In this document: one piece after another, positions 45,577 to 53,752 of the stretch
Layout: every line of letters starts with the position of its first letter
Position numbering within the stretch: position 1 is the first letter of the stretch
Program-made: the position numbers and the translations under genes
Source: an uncultured Psychroserpens sp.
GTDB lineage: Bacteria > Bacteroidota > Bacteroidia > Flavobacteriales > Flavobacteriaceae
Assembly: GCA_947488655.1 (NCBI GenBank)
Contig: CANKZZ010000001.1
Location: 186,001-250,000, forward strand
Length of the DNA stretch: 64,000 bases
Direction: 5' to 3'
Notes under the pieces: generated by a model
Seen by the model: the letters and a program-made list of their open reading frames with translations, nothing else
Database searches by the model: none
Told to the model about the DNA's origin: nothing

Positions 45577-46452
45577 TTACTTATTTGATTTAAAATTATC
45601 TGTTAACTGTCCTAATCCATTTATATCGTCACCATTTAAATGAATTAATCTAAAACTAACTTGGCCATTTGCCGATATATCAACAATCACAAAATTATCT
45701 CTAACTCCGCCACCCATTCCAGAGCTAACATAAGTTATATTATCATCCTCGTGATAATCATACTCTAAAATATGATCTGCTTTACGTTTTTCTTTAGAAA
45801 ACGCGCCAACGTCTCCTGCAAATAGATAAATTGGTTTATCTATTTCTTTTAACATAGGCTCAATGAGTGTCCAGTAATTAGAATCTGGAGATTTATAATG
45901 TAATGAGTTTGGAAACGGTTTAGGGTAGTTAATATTATGCCACCAAATAACCGGATGTGTAAATATAAATATATTGTCTACGTTGTCTTTTTCTGTTGCA
46001 ATTGCATCTTTAAAAAACTCAAGTTGGTCTCCAGAAATATTCCACTCGTCAATAAGAGGGTCTAATATAATATAAAGGTTCTTTTTATGTACAAAACCTT
46101 TATACGAGTCTCCAAAACGACTTTCAAAATCTTCTAAAACACCATCATGATTTCCTCTTGCAACGTGTATTTTAGGTCTTAACGTGTTTATGTCATTAAC
46201 AACTGCATCCCAAGAAGCAGTTTTTTTAGGGTTCCAAACTAAATCTCCTAACAAAAATCCTAAATCAATAGTACTTTCATTATTGATAGACTCAAATTTA
46301 TCTTTAAATGGTTTGTATAGACCTAAGGGATGGTTTTCGTTATTAGGGTTACCATAAGTATGTCCTGCAATAAAAAAAGAATGCGCTTCTTCTTTTTGTG
46401 TATTGCAACTTATTAAGGTTAACATTAGTACTAATAATACAATTGGTTTCAC
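45577..46452 (-). CDS. Metallophosphoesterase lipoprotein
   Basis: This 291-residue calcineurin-like phosphoesterase has a lipoprotein signal with Cys16 (TLISC). Motifs include LLGDLVWNP (GD motif), ARGNHDG (GNHD motif), FTHPVIWWH and LFAGDVGAF. The first motif is AGHTYG rather than the common D-x-H, so one metal ligand is atypical. It should act in the periplasm or at the outer membrane on a phosphate ester or phosphate polymer. It sits between the beta-helix gene and a pyrophosphatase lipoprotein, in line with phosphate chemistry in the envelope. Confidence 0.85.
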   Translation of the reverse strand: MKPIVLLVLMLTLISCNTQKEEAHSFFIAGHTYGNPNNENHPLGLYKPFKDKFESINNESTIDLGFLLGDLVWNPKKTASWDAVVNDINTLRPKIHVARGNHDGVLEDFESRFGDSYKGFVHKKNLYIILDPLIDEWNISGDQLEFFKDAIATEKDNVDNIFIFTHPVIWWHNINYPKPFPNSLHYKSPDSNYWTLIEPMLKEIDKPIYLFAGDVGAFSKEKRKADHILEYDYHEDDNITYVSSGMGGGVRDNFVIVDISANGQVSFRLIHLNGDDINGLGQLTDNFKSNK

Positions 46453-46454
46453 AA

Positions 46455-47048
46455 CTATTTTAAATTTTTATTTATTTCTGCTATAGCTTCTTTTTCGGTT
46501 GCCCAGCCTTCAATTTGAGTTTCATCGTCTTTATTGTAATTTAAAAACCATATCTCAATTATTGATTTTATCTCTGGATAGTCTCTATTAAACTCAACAT
46601 AACTTTTACAGTTTATTATTTGATGTTCCTTATCACTAGGAATCGCAATAATTTTATAATCTATCTCTCCATCATCAATCAACTTTAACATTGCAATTGG
46701 TGTGCTCTCTATTACAGTACCTGTTTCTAAATACTCTGCCAGGACTAAAATATCTAAAGCATCTCCATCTCCACCTTCTTTTGGGTCAGAGAATGTTGAT
46801 GGTATAAACCCATAATTTCCTAAATAGGGTAAAAAATTAATAACTCTATCCTTACCATTCTTTTTATCAATATTAAAGGTCTTAGTTTTATTATTATATT
46901 CAAACTTCTTGTTGGTTCCTGCAGGAATTTCTACCACTGCGTTTACCTTGTTGTTTTTAGAAAATGTACTAACACCATAATAATCTGTAGTAGTTTTACA
47001 AGATACAAAAAGTAAGCAAAGACAATATATCATTAACACCCTCATCAA
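46455..47048 (-). CDS. Inorganic pyrophosphatase-like lipoprotein
   Basis: This 197-residue protein has a lipoprotein signal peptide with Cys17 (LFVSC) followed by a type I pyrophosphatase fold: VVEIPAGTNKKFEY (38-51), LGNYGFIPSTF (76-86) and the metal site DGDALDILV (94-102). The canonical motif is DxDPxD; Pro is replaced by Ala here, but all three Asp are kept. Normal pyrophosphatases are cytoplasmic. An exported form next to a VTC-like polymerase and a phosphoesterase suggests degradation of pyrophosphate or short polyphosphate in the envelope. Either of two adjacent Met codons could start it. Confidence 0.87.
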   Translation of the reverse strand: MMRVLMIYCLCLLFVSCKTTTDYYGVSTFSKNNKVNAVVEIPAGTNKKFEYNNKTKTFNIDKKNGKDRVINFLPYLGNYGFIPSTFSDPKEGGDGDALDILVLAEYLETGTVIESTPIAMLKLIDDGEIDYKIIAIPSDKEHQIINCKSYVEFNRDYPEIKSIIEIWFLNYNKDDETQIEGWATEKEAIAEINKNLK

Positions 47049-47055
47049 CCGGATT

Positions 47056-48102
47056 TTATTGGTTAATATACCAATTATACATTTCTTTTATTCCATCTTC
47101 CAATTGCATTTTATGCTTCCAGCCTAATGCATTAAGTTTTGTAACATCGGTAAGTTTCCTAAGTGTACCATCTGGCTTTTCTGTATTATAGACAAGGTCT
47201 CCTTTAAAACCTACAATACTGCGTATCGTTTCTGCCAATTCTTTTATAGAAATATCTTGTCCTGTACCAATATTTATATGTGTATTTCTTATTTCTTTAT
47301 TGTCTTCGGAAAACGTATCACTAAAGTTTCTATTCTCCATAATAAACACACATGCGTCTGCCATATCTTTTGACCATAAAAATTCTCTTTTAGGTTTGCC
47401 AGAACCCCAAATTTCTACACTATTTTCTGTTACGCCAAATGATGACAAGTATGTTTTTGCTTCATCTATACTTGTTAAATTTAGATCTTCTAAAACTGCG
47501 TCAATTTTATTCTCATTGAGCAATTTAGCCAAATGAATTTTCCTTATTAATGCAGGTAATACATGTGATTTCTCTAGGTCAAAATTATCATTAGGACCAT
47601 ATAGGTTTGTTGGCATTACAGAGATAAAATTAGTACCATACTGCAAATTATAACTCTCGCACATTTTTATACCTGCAATCTTAGCTATGGCGTAAGGCTC
47701 ATTTGTGTATTCTAGAGTGTCTGTTAAGAGATAATCTTCTTGCATTGGCTGTGGAGCATTTTTAGGATAAATACAAGTACTGCCTAAAAACAATAATTTT
47801 TTGACTCCGTTCTTATAACTCTCATGAATCACATTATTTTGAATCATCATATTAGCATAAATAAAATCGGCTCTATAAACATTATTAGCAATAATACCAC
47901 CAACTTTTGCAGCAGCAAGAAACACGTAATCTGGTTTTTCCGAAGAAAAAAAATCTGCAACCGCTGTTTGATTTGTAAGATCTAATTCATTGTGTGTTCT
48001 CGTAATAATATTAGTGTATCCTTTTTGTTGAAGGTTTTCTAATAATGCGCTACCTACGAGACCACGATGGCCAGCTATGTATATTTTTGAAGTATTATTC
48101 AT
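47056..48102 (-). CDS. fcl: GDP-L-fucose synthase
   Basis: This 348-residue extended SDR enzyme has IAGHRGLVGSALLENL at the N-terminus, GSTCIYPKNAPQPM, and catalytic YAIAKIAGIKMCE. These are WcaG/Fcl signatures. It epimerises and reduces GDP-4-keto-6-deoxymannose to GDP-L-fucose, with gmd supplying the substrate. It contains an inserted stretch of about 25-30 residues (around LLNENKIDAVLEDLNLTSIDEAK) relative to E. coli Fcl, a form I recall from Bacteroidota. An SGNH hydrolase gene lies between it and gmd. Confidence 0.95.
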   Translation of the reverse strand: MNNTSKIYIAGHRGLVGSALLENLQQKGYTNIITRTHNELDLTNQTAVADFFSSEKPDYVFLAAAKVGGIIANNVYRADFIYANMMIQNNVIHESYKNGVKKLLFLGSTCIYPKNAPQPMQEDYLLTDTLEYTNEPYAIAKIAGIKMCESYNLQYGTNFISVMPTNLYGPNDNFDLEKSHVLPALIRKIHLAKLLNENKIDAVLEDLNLTSIDEAKTYLSSFGVTENSVEIWGSGKPKREFLWSKDMADACVFIMENRNFSDTFSEDNKEIRNTHINIGTGQDISIKELAETIRSIVGFKGDLVYNTEKPDGTLRKLTDVTKLNALGWKHKMQLEDGIKEMYNWYINQ

Positions 48103-49465
48103 TGTTTTGTAAATAAGGACTAAAGGCGGTTATTTTTAAAATTTTTCTATCCCCTTTAATTATTTTAAGATCCAATTGATGATTACCAGCTTTAATGTCG
48201 TTAAAAAGAACTTGTCTAGATTTATAGTGTGGTATTACAATTACATCCTTAACGAGTGTCTTAACAGTAAAGCTTATTTCAAAGTTTTTTGGTGTTTCTA
48301 TATTAAATAATTTTTCTGTCTCAAAAATGTGAAAATTATCTTTATTTATAACTATACGATTTGAATTGGATACAAAATTTTTGGTTGAGGACCCATAACC
48401 ATCAAAACCAGTTTTACTACCAACTAATTGAAATTTAAAATTGTTATTAATTCTATCAAGCTCTGTAATTGTTAATGTCCAATCTTCTTCTCTAGGAAAC
48501 GTTTCTCCAAATGAGACTTCTTTAATTGCAGGAGCTATTTTACTACCATAAGTTTTGGTAGATCTTGTTAAATAGTACGAATTTTTATTTAGAGACGGTT
48601 TTTTGTTATCTATTAAAACTTCAATAACTATTGGTCGTTTTTCTTCTTGCGGTTGCATAATTAACTCTAACCTGTTACCGTAGAAATTCAAATTTAATTG
48701 CTTTTCATGCTTTTCTATATCTACAACATCTCTTAACGAATCTTTAAACCGACTATAAACAGTTTGTGGTTTTTCTGTTAATTTAGAATATATTATTTGT
48801 CTAAGTAAAGCATTTCCTTTGGCGTTTGGGTGCACATCAGACTTAACAGTATTACCTATTAACTTATTTGGAGTTAAGTTATTAGTGTCTAAATAATGTT
48901 TCCACTCCTTGCGTACCTTAACAAATCCACAATCGTATTTTTTAGCTATACTTTTTATTGATTCAGAATCTAAATCGTGAGCAGTATTAATTGTTTTAAG
49001 GTTATTTACATTAGTATTCCAAACGTAATGATGATCTAGCAACAATATATCTGATGGCATTTTAGACCTTATTCTTTTAATAAGCTCATCTAATAAACCG
49101 TCTTCTATACCTTCATACGCATGAAATATTATTAAATCAGGGTTTTCATGATATACATCATGCTCTGCTGTTTTAATCAGGTCTGGAACAGTAAAACCAC
49201 CAATTGGCTTATGTTTATATGTTATAGACGTATAAGGATAGTTTTTTTGTAAAGAATCAATTAAAATTTGAGGTTTAATACCTCCAATTATTGACTGTCC
49301 ATAGAACAAAATTTCTAAACTTTGCGGATTCTCTTTAGTGCTACTCTGTAATAATTGAAGCGTCCTGTCAATACCCTTATATTTTATTTTATTTTGAAAG
49401 CCATGAGAATAAAATACAAAGAATAGCGAAATAAAGATAAACGGTATAAGTTTAGAAAAACGCAT
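48095..49465 (-). CDS. SGNH/GDSL-like hydrolase with C-terminal beta-rich domain
   Basis: This 456-residue protein has an N-terminal signal-like segment (about residues 5-22). A GDSL-type start ILFYGQSIIGG carries Ser in GQS. HKPIGGFTVPD and the C-terminal catalytic pair SDVHPNAKGNAL follow (Asp and His about residue 210). The remaining half is beta-rich with no recognised family. It probably removes or transfers acetyl groups on the envelope polysaccharide, complementing the WcaF-like acetyltransferase. It overlaps fcl by 8 bases and shares one base with gmd. Confidence 0.78.
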   Translation of the reverse strand: MRFSKLIPFIFISLFFVFYSHGFQNKIKYKGIDRTLQLLQSSTKENPQSLEILFYGQSIIGGIKPQILIDSLQKNYPYTSITYKHKPIGGFTVPDLIKTAEHDVYHENPDLIIFHAYEGIEDGLLDELIKRIRSKMPSDILLLDHHYVWNTNVNNLKTINTAHDLDSESIKSIAKKYDCGFVKVRKEWKHYLDTNNLTPNKLIGNTVKSDVHPNAKGNALLRQIIYSKLTEKPQTVYSRFKDSLRDVVDIEKHEKQLNLNFYGNRLELIMQPQEEKRPIVIEVLIDNKKPSLNKNSYYLTRSTKTYGSKIAPAIKEVSFGETFPREEDWTLTITELDRINNNFKFQLVGSKTGFDGYGSSTKNFVSNSNRIVINKDNFHIFETEKLFNIETPKNFEISFTVKTLVKDVIVIPHYKSRQVLFNDIKAGNHQLDLKIIKGDRKILKITAFSPYLQNNE

Positions 49466-50583
49466 TACTCAAAGTAATTTTTGATTCTATAACCTCCTTC
49501 TTTAAGGTATTGTTGTTTCTTCATTAAATTAACATCACTAGACATCATGTCTTCTACTAAAGCCTCTAAATCATATTTAGGTACCCATCCTAATTTTTCT
49601 TTAGCTTTTGTTGCATCACCAATGAGCAATTCTACTTCTGTAGGTCTATAGTATTTCTCATCTACAGCAATAACTTCTTTTCCTATTTCTATTTGATGAT
49701 CAGGATTATTACAAGATTTTACATACCCTTTTTCATTAGAACCTTCTCCTTTAAACTCTAACTCAATTCCAACATGGTTAAAACACATTCTAACAAAATC
49801 TCTAACAGTAGTAGTTTTTCCTGTAGCAATTACCCAATCTTCTGGTTCGTCAGCTTGAAGAATCATCCACATCATTCTAATATAATCTTTGGCATGTCCC
49901 CAATCTCGTTGAGCGTCTAGATTACCTAAGTAAATTTTATCCTGCTGGCCAAGTGCTATTTTAGAAGTTGCTCTCGTTATTTTTCTAGTTACAAAAGTTT
50001 CTCCTCTAATTGGAGATTCGTGGTTAAATAATATACCGTTACAAGCATACATACCGTAAGCCTCACGATAATTTACCGTAATCCAATAGGCATACATTTT
50101 TGCAACTGCATAAGGACTTCTTGGGTAAAAAGGAGTAGTCTCGGTTTGTGGTACTTCTTGAACTTTACCATAAAGCTCAGATGTTGATGCTTGATATATT
50201 CTAGTTGTTTTTTCTAACCCTAAAATTCTAATAGCTTCTAAAAGACGTAAAGTACCTATACCATCTGCATTAGCAGTATACTCTGGCATCTCAAAAGACA
50301 CGTGCACATGGCTCATAGCAGCAAGATTGTAAATCTCATCTGGCTTAACTTCTTTAATAATTCTAATTAAATTAGTACTATCTGTTAAATCTCCATAATG
50401 CAAAATAAAATTTTGATCTTCTTCATGAGGATCTTGATATAAATGATCAATTCTATCAGTATTAAAAAGAGATGATCTCCTTTTAACACCATGAACTATG
50501 TATCCTTTTTTTAATAAAAACTCACTTAAATAAGCTCCATCTTGTCCTGTAACTCCAGTAATTAATGCTATTTTTTTTTGCAT
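49465..50583 (-). CDS. gmd: GDP-mannose 4,6-dehydratase
   Basis: This 372-residue enzyme has [34 protein letters not shown] and catalytic [21 protein letters not shown], all specific to Gmd. It makes GDP-4-keto-6-deoxymannose. It heads a transcription unit with the SGNH hydrolase and fcl. A -7 element lies upstream at 50637-50644. Confidence 0.97.
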   Translation of the reverse strand: MQKKIALITGVTGQDGAYLSEFLLKKGYIVHGVKRRSSLFNTDRIDHLYQDPHEEDQNFILHYGDLTDSTNLIRIIKEVKPDEIYNLAAMSHVHVSFEMPEYTANADGIGTLRLLEAIRILGLEKTTRIYQASTSELYGKVQEVPQTETTPFYPRSPYAVAKMYAYWITVNYREAYGMYACNGILFNHESPIRGETFVTRKITRATSKIALGQQDKIYLGNLDAQRDWGHAKDYIRMMWMILQADEPEDWVIATGKTTTVRDFVRMCFNHVGIELEFKGEGSNEKGYVKSCNNPDHQIEIGKEVIAVDEKYYRPTEVELLIGDATKAKEKLGWVPKYDLEALVEDMMSSDVNLMKKQQYLKEGGYRIKNYFE

Positions 50584-50636
50584 CCTCTATATTTAAAATA
50601 TTAAAGTAACTTTTTTTGAATAGGTTCAATAATTTA

Positions 50637-50644
50637 CAAATGTA
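50637..50644 (-). promoter_or_regulatory. -7 element upstream of gmd
   Basis: TACATTTG on the minus strand (50644-50637) matches TAnnTTTG in the 98-base gap before gmd, 54 bases from the start codon. No -33 box is clear. Confidence 0.4.
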
Positions 50645-50681
50645 TGATTTTTGTTGTTATTTATCATAGGTTTAGACCTAC

Positions 50682-51542
50682 TTACTCTTGAGATAAATTT
50701 TTGAGAACCTCATCAACACTTTCTTGCCAGTTATTGAGCGGTTTTTTAATAAGCTCTTCTACTTTATCATTGCTTAAAACGCTATACATAGGTCGTTTAG
50801 CTTTTGTAGGATAATTTTCAATAGCTGTAACATTTGAAGATTTGCTGAGGTACTTTGCTATTTGCATAGCTAAACCGTACCATGTGGTTTCTCCCTGAGC
50901 AGAAAAATGATAAGTCCCAAAATTTTTAATAGAGTTTGTAATTATAAATAATATAAAATATGATAAATCTATACAACTTGTAGGTGTACCCTTTTGGGAA
51001 GTAATAATCGTTAATTTCTCGTCATTTTTTAATTTGTTAAAAATTGATGTCACAAAGTTTTTCTCAAATTTTGAGTAGAGCCAAGATGTTCTTATAATAA
51101 AATGTGCATCAAGTTGCTCTCTAATGTAGTTTTCTCCCAATAGTTTAGATTGACCATAGACATTGATAGGGTTAGTATCATTAGTTTCTAAATATGGTGT
51201 TTGGTTGGTCCCATCAAAAACATAATCTGTAGATACATGCATAAGACTTGTATGATACAAGCTACACATTTTGGCCAAATTATTAACTGCATTTGCATTA
51301 ACCTCTATGGCTTTCTGGGTTTCAGTTTCAGCTAAATCAACATTTGTATAAGCAGCGCAATTAATACAATAATCAAAAGTATTTGCTTTAAAATATGTAT
51401 CAAGTTCGTTTTGATTGGTTATATCTAACTGAGATTTTTCTACAAAAACAAAGTCGATAGAATTAATAAATTCATTTGAAATTTCTCTTATAGTTTTACC
51501 TAGTTGTCCATTAGCTCCTGTTACTAAAACTTTATTTTTCAT
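50682..51542 (-). CDS. rfbD: dTDP-4-dehydrorhamnose reductase
   Basis: This 286-residue SDR enzyme has KVLVTGANGQLGKTIREI, CAAYTNVDLAETE, STDYVFDGTNQTPYLE and catalytic YGQSKLLGENYI, all RfbD/RmlD signatures. It reduces dTDP-4-keto-rhamnose to dTDP-L-rhamnose. The partner rfbB is nearby but rfbA and rfbC are not in the window. Confidence 0.94.
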   Translation of the reverse strand: MKNKVLVTGANGQLGKTIREISNEFINSIDFVFVEKSQLDITNQNELDTYFKANTFDYCINCAAYTNVDLAETETQKAIEVNANAVNNLAKMCSLYHTSLMHVSTDYVFDGTNQTPYLETNDTNPINVYGQSKLLGENYIREQLDAHFIIRTSWLYSKFEKNFVTSIFNKLKNDEKLTIITSQKGTPTSCIDLSYFILFIITNSIKNFGTYHFSAQGETTWYGLAMQIAKYLSKSSNVTAIENYPTKAKRPMYSVLSNDKVEELIKKPLNNWQESVDEVLKNLSQE

Positions 51543-51674
51543 TTAAAAAATCTAAAAATATTGATAATCTTTACTTAATTATATGTCTTTTTAAGTCGTT
51601 TGTGTGGCTGTATTAATTTTAATCTTTGTTAAAAGTTATAGCATTATCAGAGCCACCAACTAACTCAATTTATG

Positions 51675-52694
51675 TTATTTATTCTTGTATTTTTCTAAAT
51701 ACCAATTAATGGTTTTTTTTATGCCAGTTTCAAAATTTTCATCTGCTATCCAGCCTAACTCCTGCTCTATTTTAGAGGCATCAATTGCATATCTAAAGTC
51801 GTGACCAGGTCTATCATTTACAAATGTTATTTGATTTGTATATGATACGTTTTTGGGTAATAACTCATCTAAAATTGTACAAATTTTATTTGCGATATAC
51901 AGGTTATCTCGTTCATTACGTCCTCCTATATTATAGGTCTCTCCTGAGTTGCCTTGGTTAAACACTAAATCAATTCCTTTACAATGATCTAATACGTATA
52001 ACCAATCTCTAATATTTTTACCGTCTCCATATATTGGAATTTCTTCTCCTTTTACAGCTTTTCTAATAATGGTAGGTATTAGTTTTTCGTCATGCTGTTT
52101 TGGTCCATAATTATTAGAGCAATTTGTTGTCACAACATTCATCCCATACGTATGATAATAGCTTCTTATAATAAAGTCTGAAGATGCTTTAGAGGCACTA
52201 TATGGGCTATTGGGTGCATAAGGGGTTTGTTCTGTAAATAAACCTGTTTTGCCTAAAGTCCCATAGACCTCGTCTGTAGATATATGATGAAAACGTTTAT
52301 GCTCGCAATCTTTTTTAAACACGTTTGGACTATCCATCCAATAGTTTTTAGCAACATCAATTAAATTAAAGGTACCAAATACATTTGTTTTGATAAATTC
52401 ATCTGGGTTTTTAATAGAGTTATCTACGTGAGACTCTGCTGCAAAATGGAAAATGGCATCAAAACTATAAGTATCAAAAAGTTTTTCTAATAGTTCTCGA
52501 TCACAAATATCTCCTTCAATAAATATATAGTTTTTATGAGTTGCAATTTCTTCTAAATTAGAAAGCTCACCTGCATAAGTGAGCTTGTCTAAGTTTATAA
52601 TTTTAATGGTTTTGTAACGATTTAAATAAAAAGGAATAAAATTTGAACCAATAAAGCCTGCGCCTCCAGTAATTAAAATTGTTTTATCCTTCAT
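51675..52694 (-). CDS. rfbB: dTDP-glucose 4,6-dehydratase
   Basis: The start is set at the ATG at 52694 (MKDKTILITGGAGFIG, 339 residues). An upstream ATG would add only MQRS. Motifs: GGAGFIGSNFIPFYL, AAESHVDNSI, STDEVYGTLG and catalytic YSASKASSDF. It makes dTDP-4-keto-6-deoxyglucose. It overlaps the Wzz-like gene by 11 bases. The 132-base gap to rfbD contains no gene remnant or clear signal. Confidence 0.94.
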   Translation of the reverse strand: MKDKTILITGGAGFIGSNFIPFYLNRYKTIKIINLDKLTYAGELSNLEEIATHKNYIFIEGDICDRELLEKLFDTYSFDAIFHFAAESHVDNSIKNPDEFIKTNVFGTFNLIDVAKNYWMDSPNVFKKDCEHKRFHHISTDEVYGTLGKTGLFTEQTPYAPNSPYSASKASSDFIIRSYYHTYGMNVVTTNCSNNYGPKQHDEKLIPTIIRKAVKGEEIPIYGDGKNIRDWLYVLDHCKGIDLVFNQGNSGETYNIGGRNERDNLYIANKICTILDELLPKNVSYTNQITFVNDRPGHDFRYAIDASKIEQELGWIADENFETGIKKTINWYLEKYKNK

Positions 52695-53739
52695 ACTCCT
52701 TTGCAAATTTTATAATCTTAATAGCAAAATACATTAGGAAAAGAGATATTATAGCTAATAAGGGTAAAATCAAGGTGTACTTTTGTTCTATTTTATTTGA
52801 TCTTAGACCAATGTCAGAAAAGTTGGTAATAACGTCATAATAGACACTTTCTTCAATTTTAAGTTCGTCTAAAACACGAATAGAATCTCTAATTGCAATT
52901 TCGTTTCTAAATAAATCAAATTCTTTCGTTTTTGTTCGCTCTTGTGTTAAAGGAAGTAAACCTTCAACTCCAATGGTTACTGCGCCATTTTTAGATTCTT
53001 GATCTAAAATAGCTAAGTAAACCATTTGTAGTGAGTCAATTTTTCTTAAATCTTTTAAATAAGTCGCCTTTTTAATGGCGATTGTGGAGTCTCTAACACG
53101 CATTAACTTTTTAGAGTACTCATTATTAAAAGTTGTATTAAAACCATTAGAGAGGTGTTTAAAAATGTCTCGTTTGGTAGACTCCACCATAATACTAAAA
53201 ACATCACTAGAGTATAAATCTCTATTTTCAACAAAATCTTCAAACGTGAGCTCTTGAGCTCTAATACTATCTATAGATTTTGCATACTCATCATATTCTT
53301 GAATTAATTGATTTTCTGTTTCTGGACCTACATCAATTTCAAATTTCTTTATAGTTTTTATCTCTTCTTCACCTATTTCAAAAATAGTGGCTAAATCTGT
53401 ATAATTTTCACTTTCTAAAAGAGAGTTATAATAATCTATATTAGATACTAATTGATATTTAGAATTAAAATATGGCTTTACCAACATCTCAGAGTAGAAA
53501 ATTGGTGTTTTAGTTTTCTCTAAACCAAAACCAATAATTAACGCTAATAATATTACGATTGAAATAAGCTTGAAATTCTCAATTATCGCCTTAATTAAAA
53601 ACACTATAGAAGAGAAAATAGCCTTAATTATCCCTCCAATAAAATCAAATATCTTATTAAAAAAATTCCCTATGGCATTAAATAATACGCCTAAATCAAC
53701 TTCTTCGTTGGTATTATTATCAGGTAATTTATCACTCAT
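52684..53739 (-). CDS. Wzz-like chain-length determinant protein
   Basis: This 351-residue protein has an amphipathic N-terminus and a membrane helix around residues 56-72 (LISIVILLALIIGFGLE). A polar, helical periplasmic region of about 245 residues follows, then a second membrane helix near the C-terminus (LILPLLAIISLFLMYFAIKII). The two-helix topology with a coiled periplasmic domain is that of the Wzz family. There is no C-terminal tyrosine kinase domain as in Wzc. It probably controls polymer length or export. Sequence similarity to Wzz itself is weak. Confidence 0.65.
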   Translation of the reverse strand: MSDKLPDNNTNEEVDLGVLFNAIGNFFNKIFDFIGGIIKAIFSSIVFLIKAIIENFKLISIVILLALIIGFGLEKTKTPIFYSEMLVKPYFNSKYQLVSNIDYYNSLLESENYTDLATIFEIGEEEIKTIKKFEIDVGPETENQLIQEYDEYAKSIDSIRAQELTFEDFVENRDLYSSDVFSIMVESTKRDIFKHLSNGFNTTFNNEYSKKLMRVRDSTIAIKKATYLKDLRKIDSLQMVYLAILDQESKNGAVTIGVEGLLPLTQERTKTKEFDLFRNEIAIRDSIRVLDELKIEESVYYDVITNFSDIGLRSNKIEQKYTLILPLLAIISLFLMYFAIKIIKFAKEYEG

Positions 53740-53752
53740 GTCTCTTTCTTGT

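Noticed and set aside
52695-52706. Upstream ATG for rfbB
   Set aside because: It adds only four non-conserved residues (MQRS); the conserved N-terminus starts at 52694.
19515-53739. Genomic island with insertion sequences or attachment sites
   Set aside because: No transposase, integrase, tRNA or flanking direct repeat is seen; the locus could still be variable between strains, but the sequence gives no direct mark of transfer.
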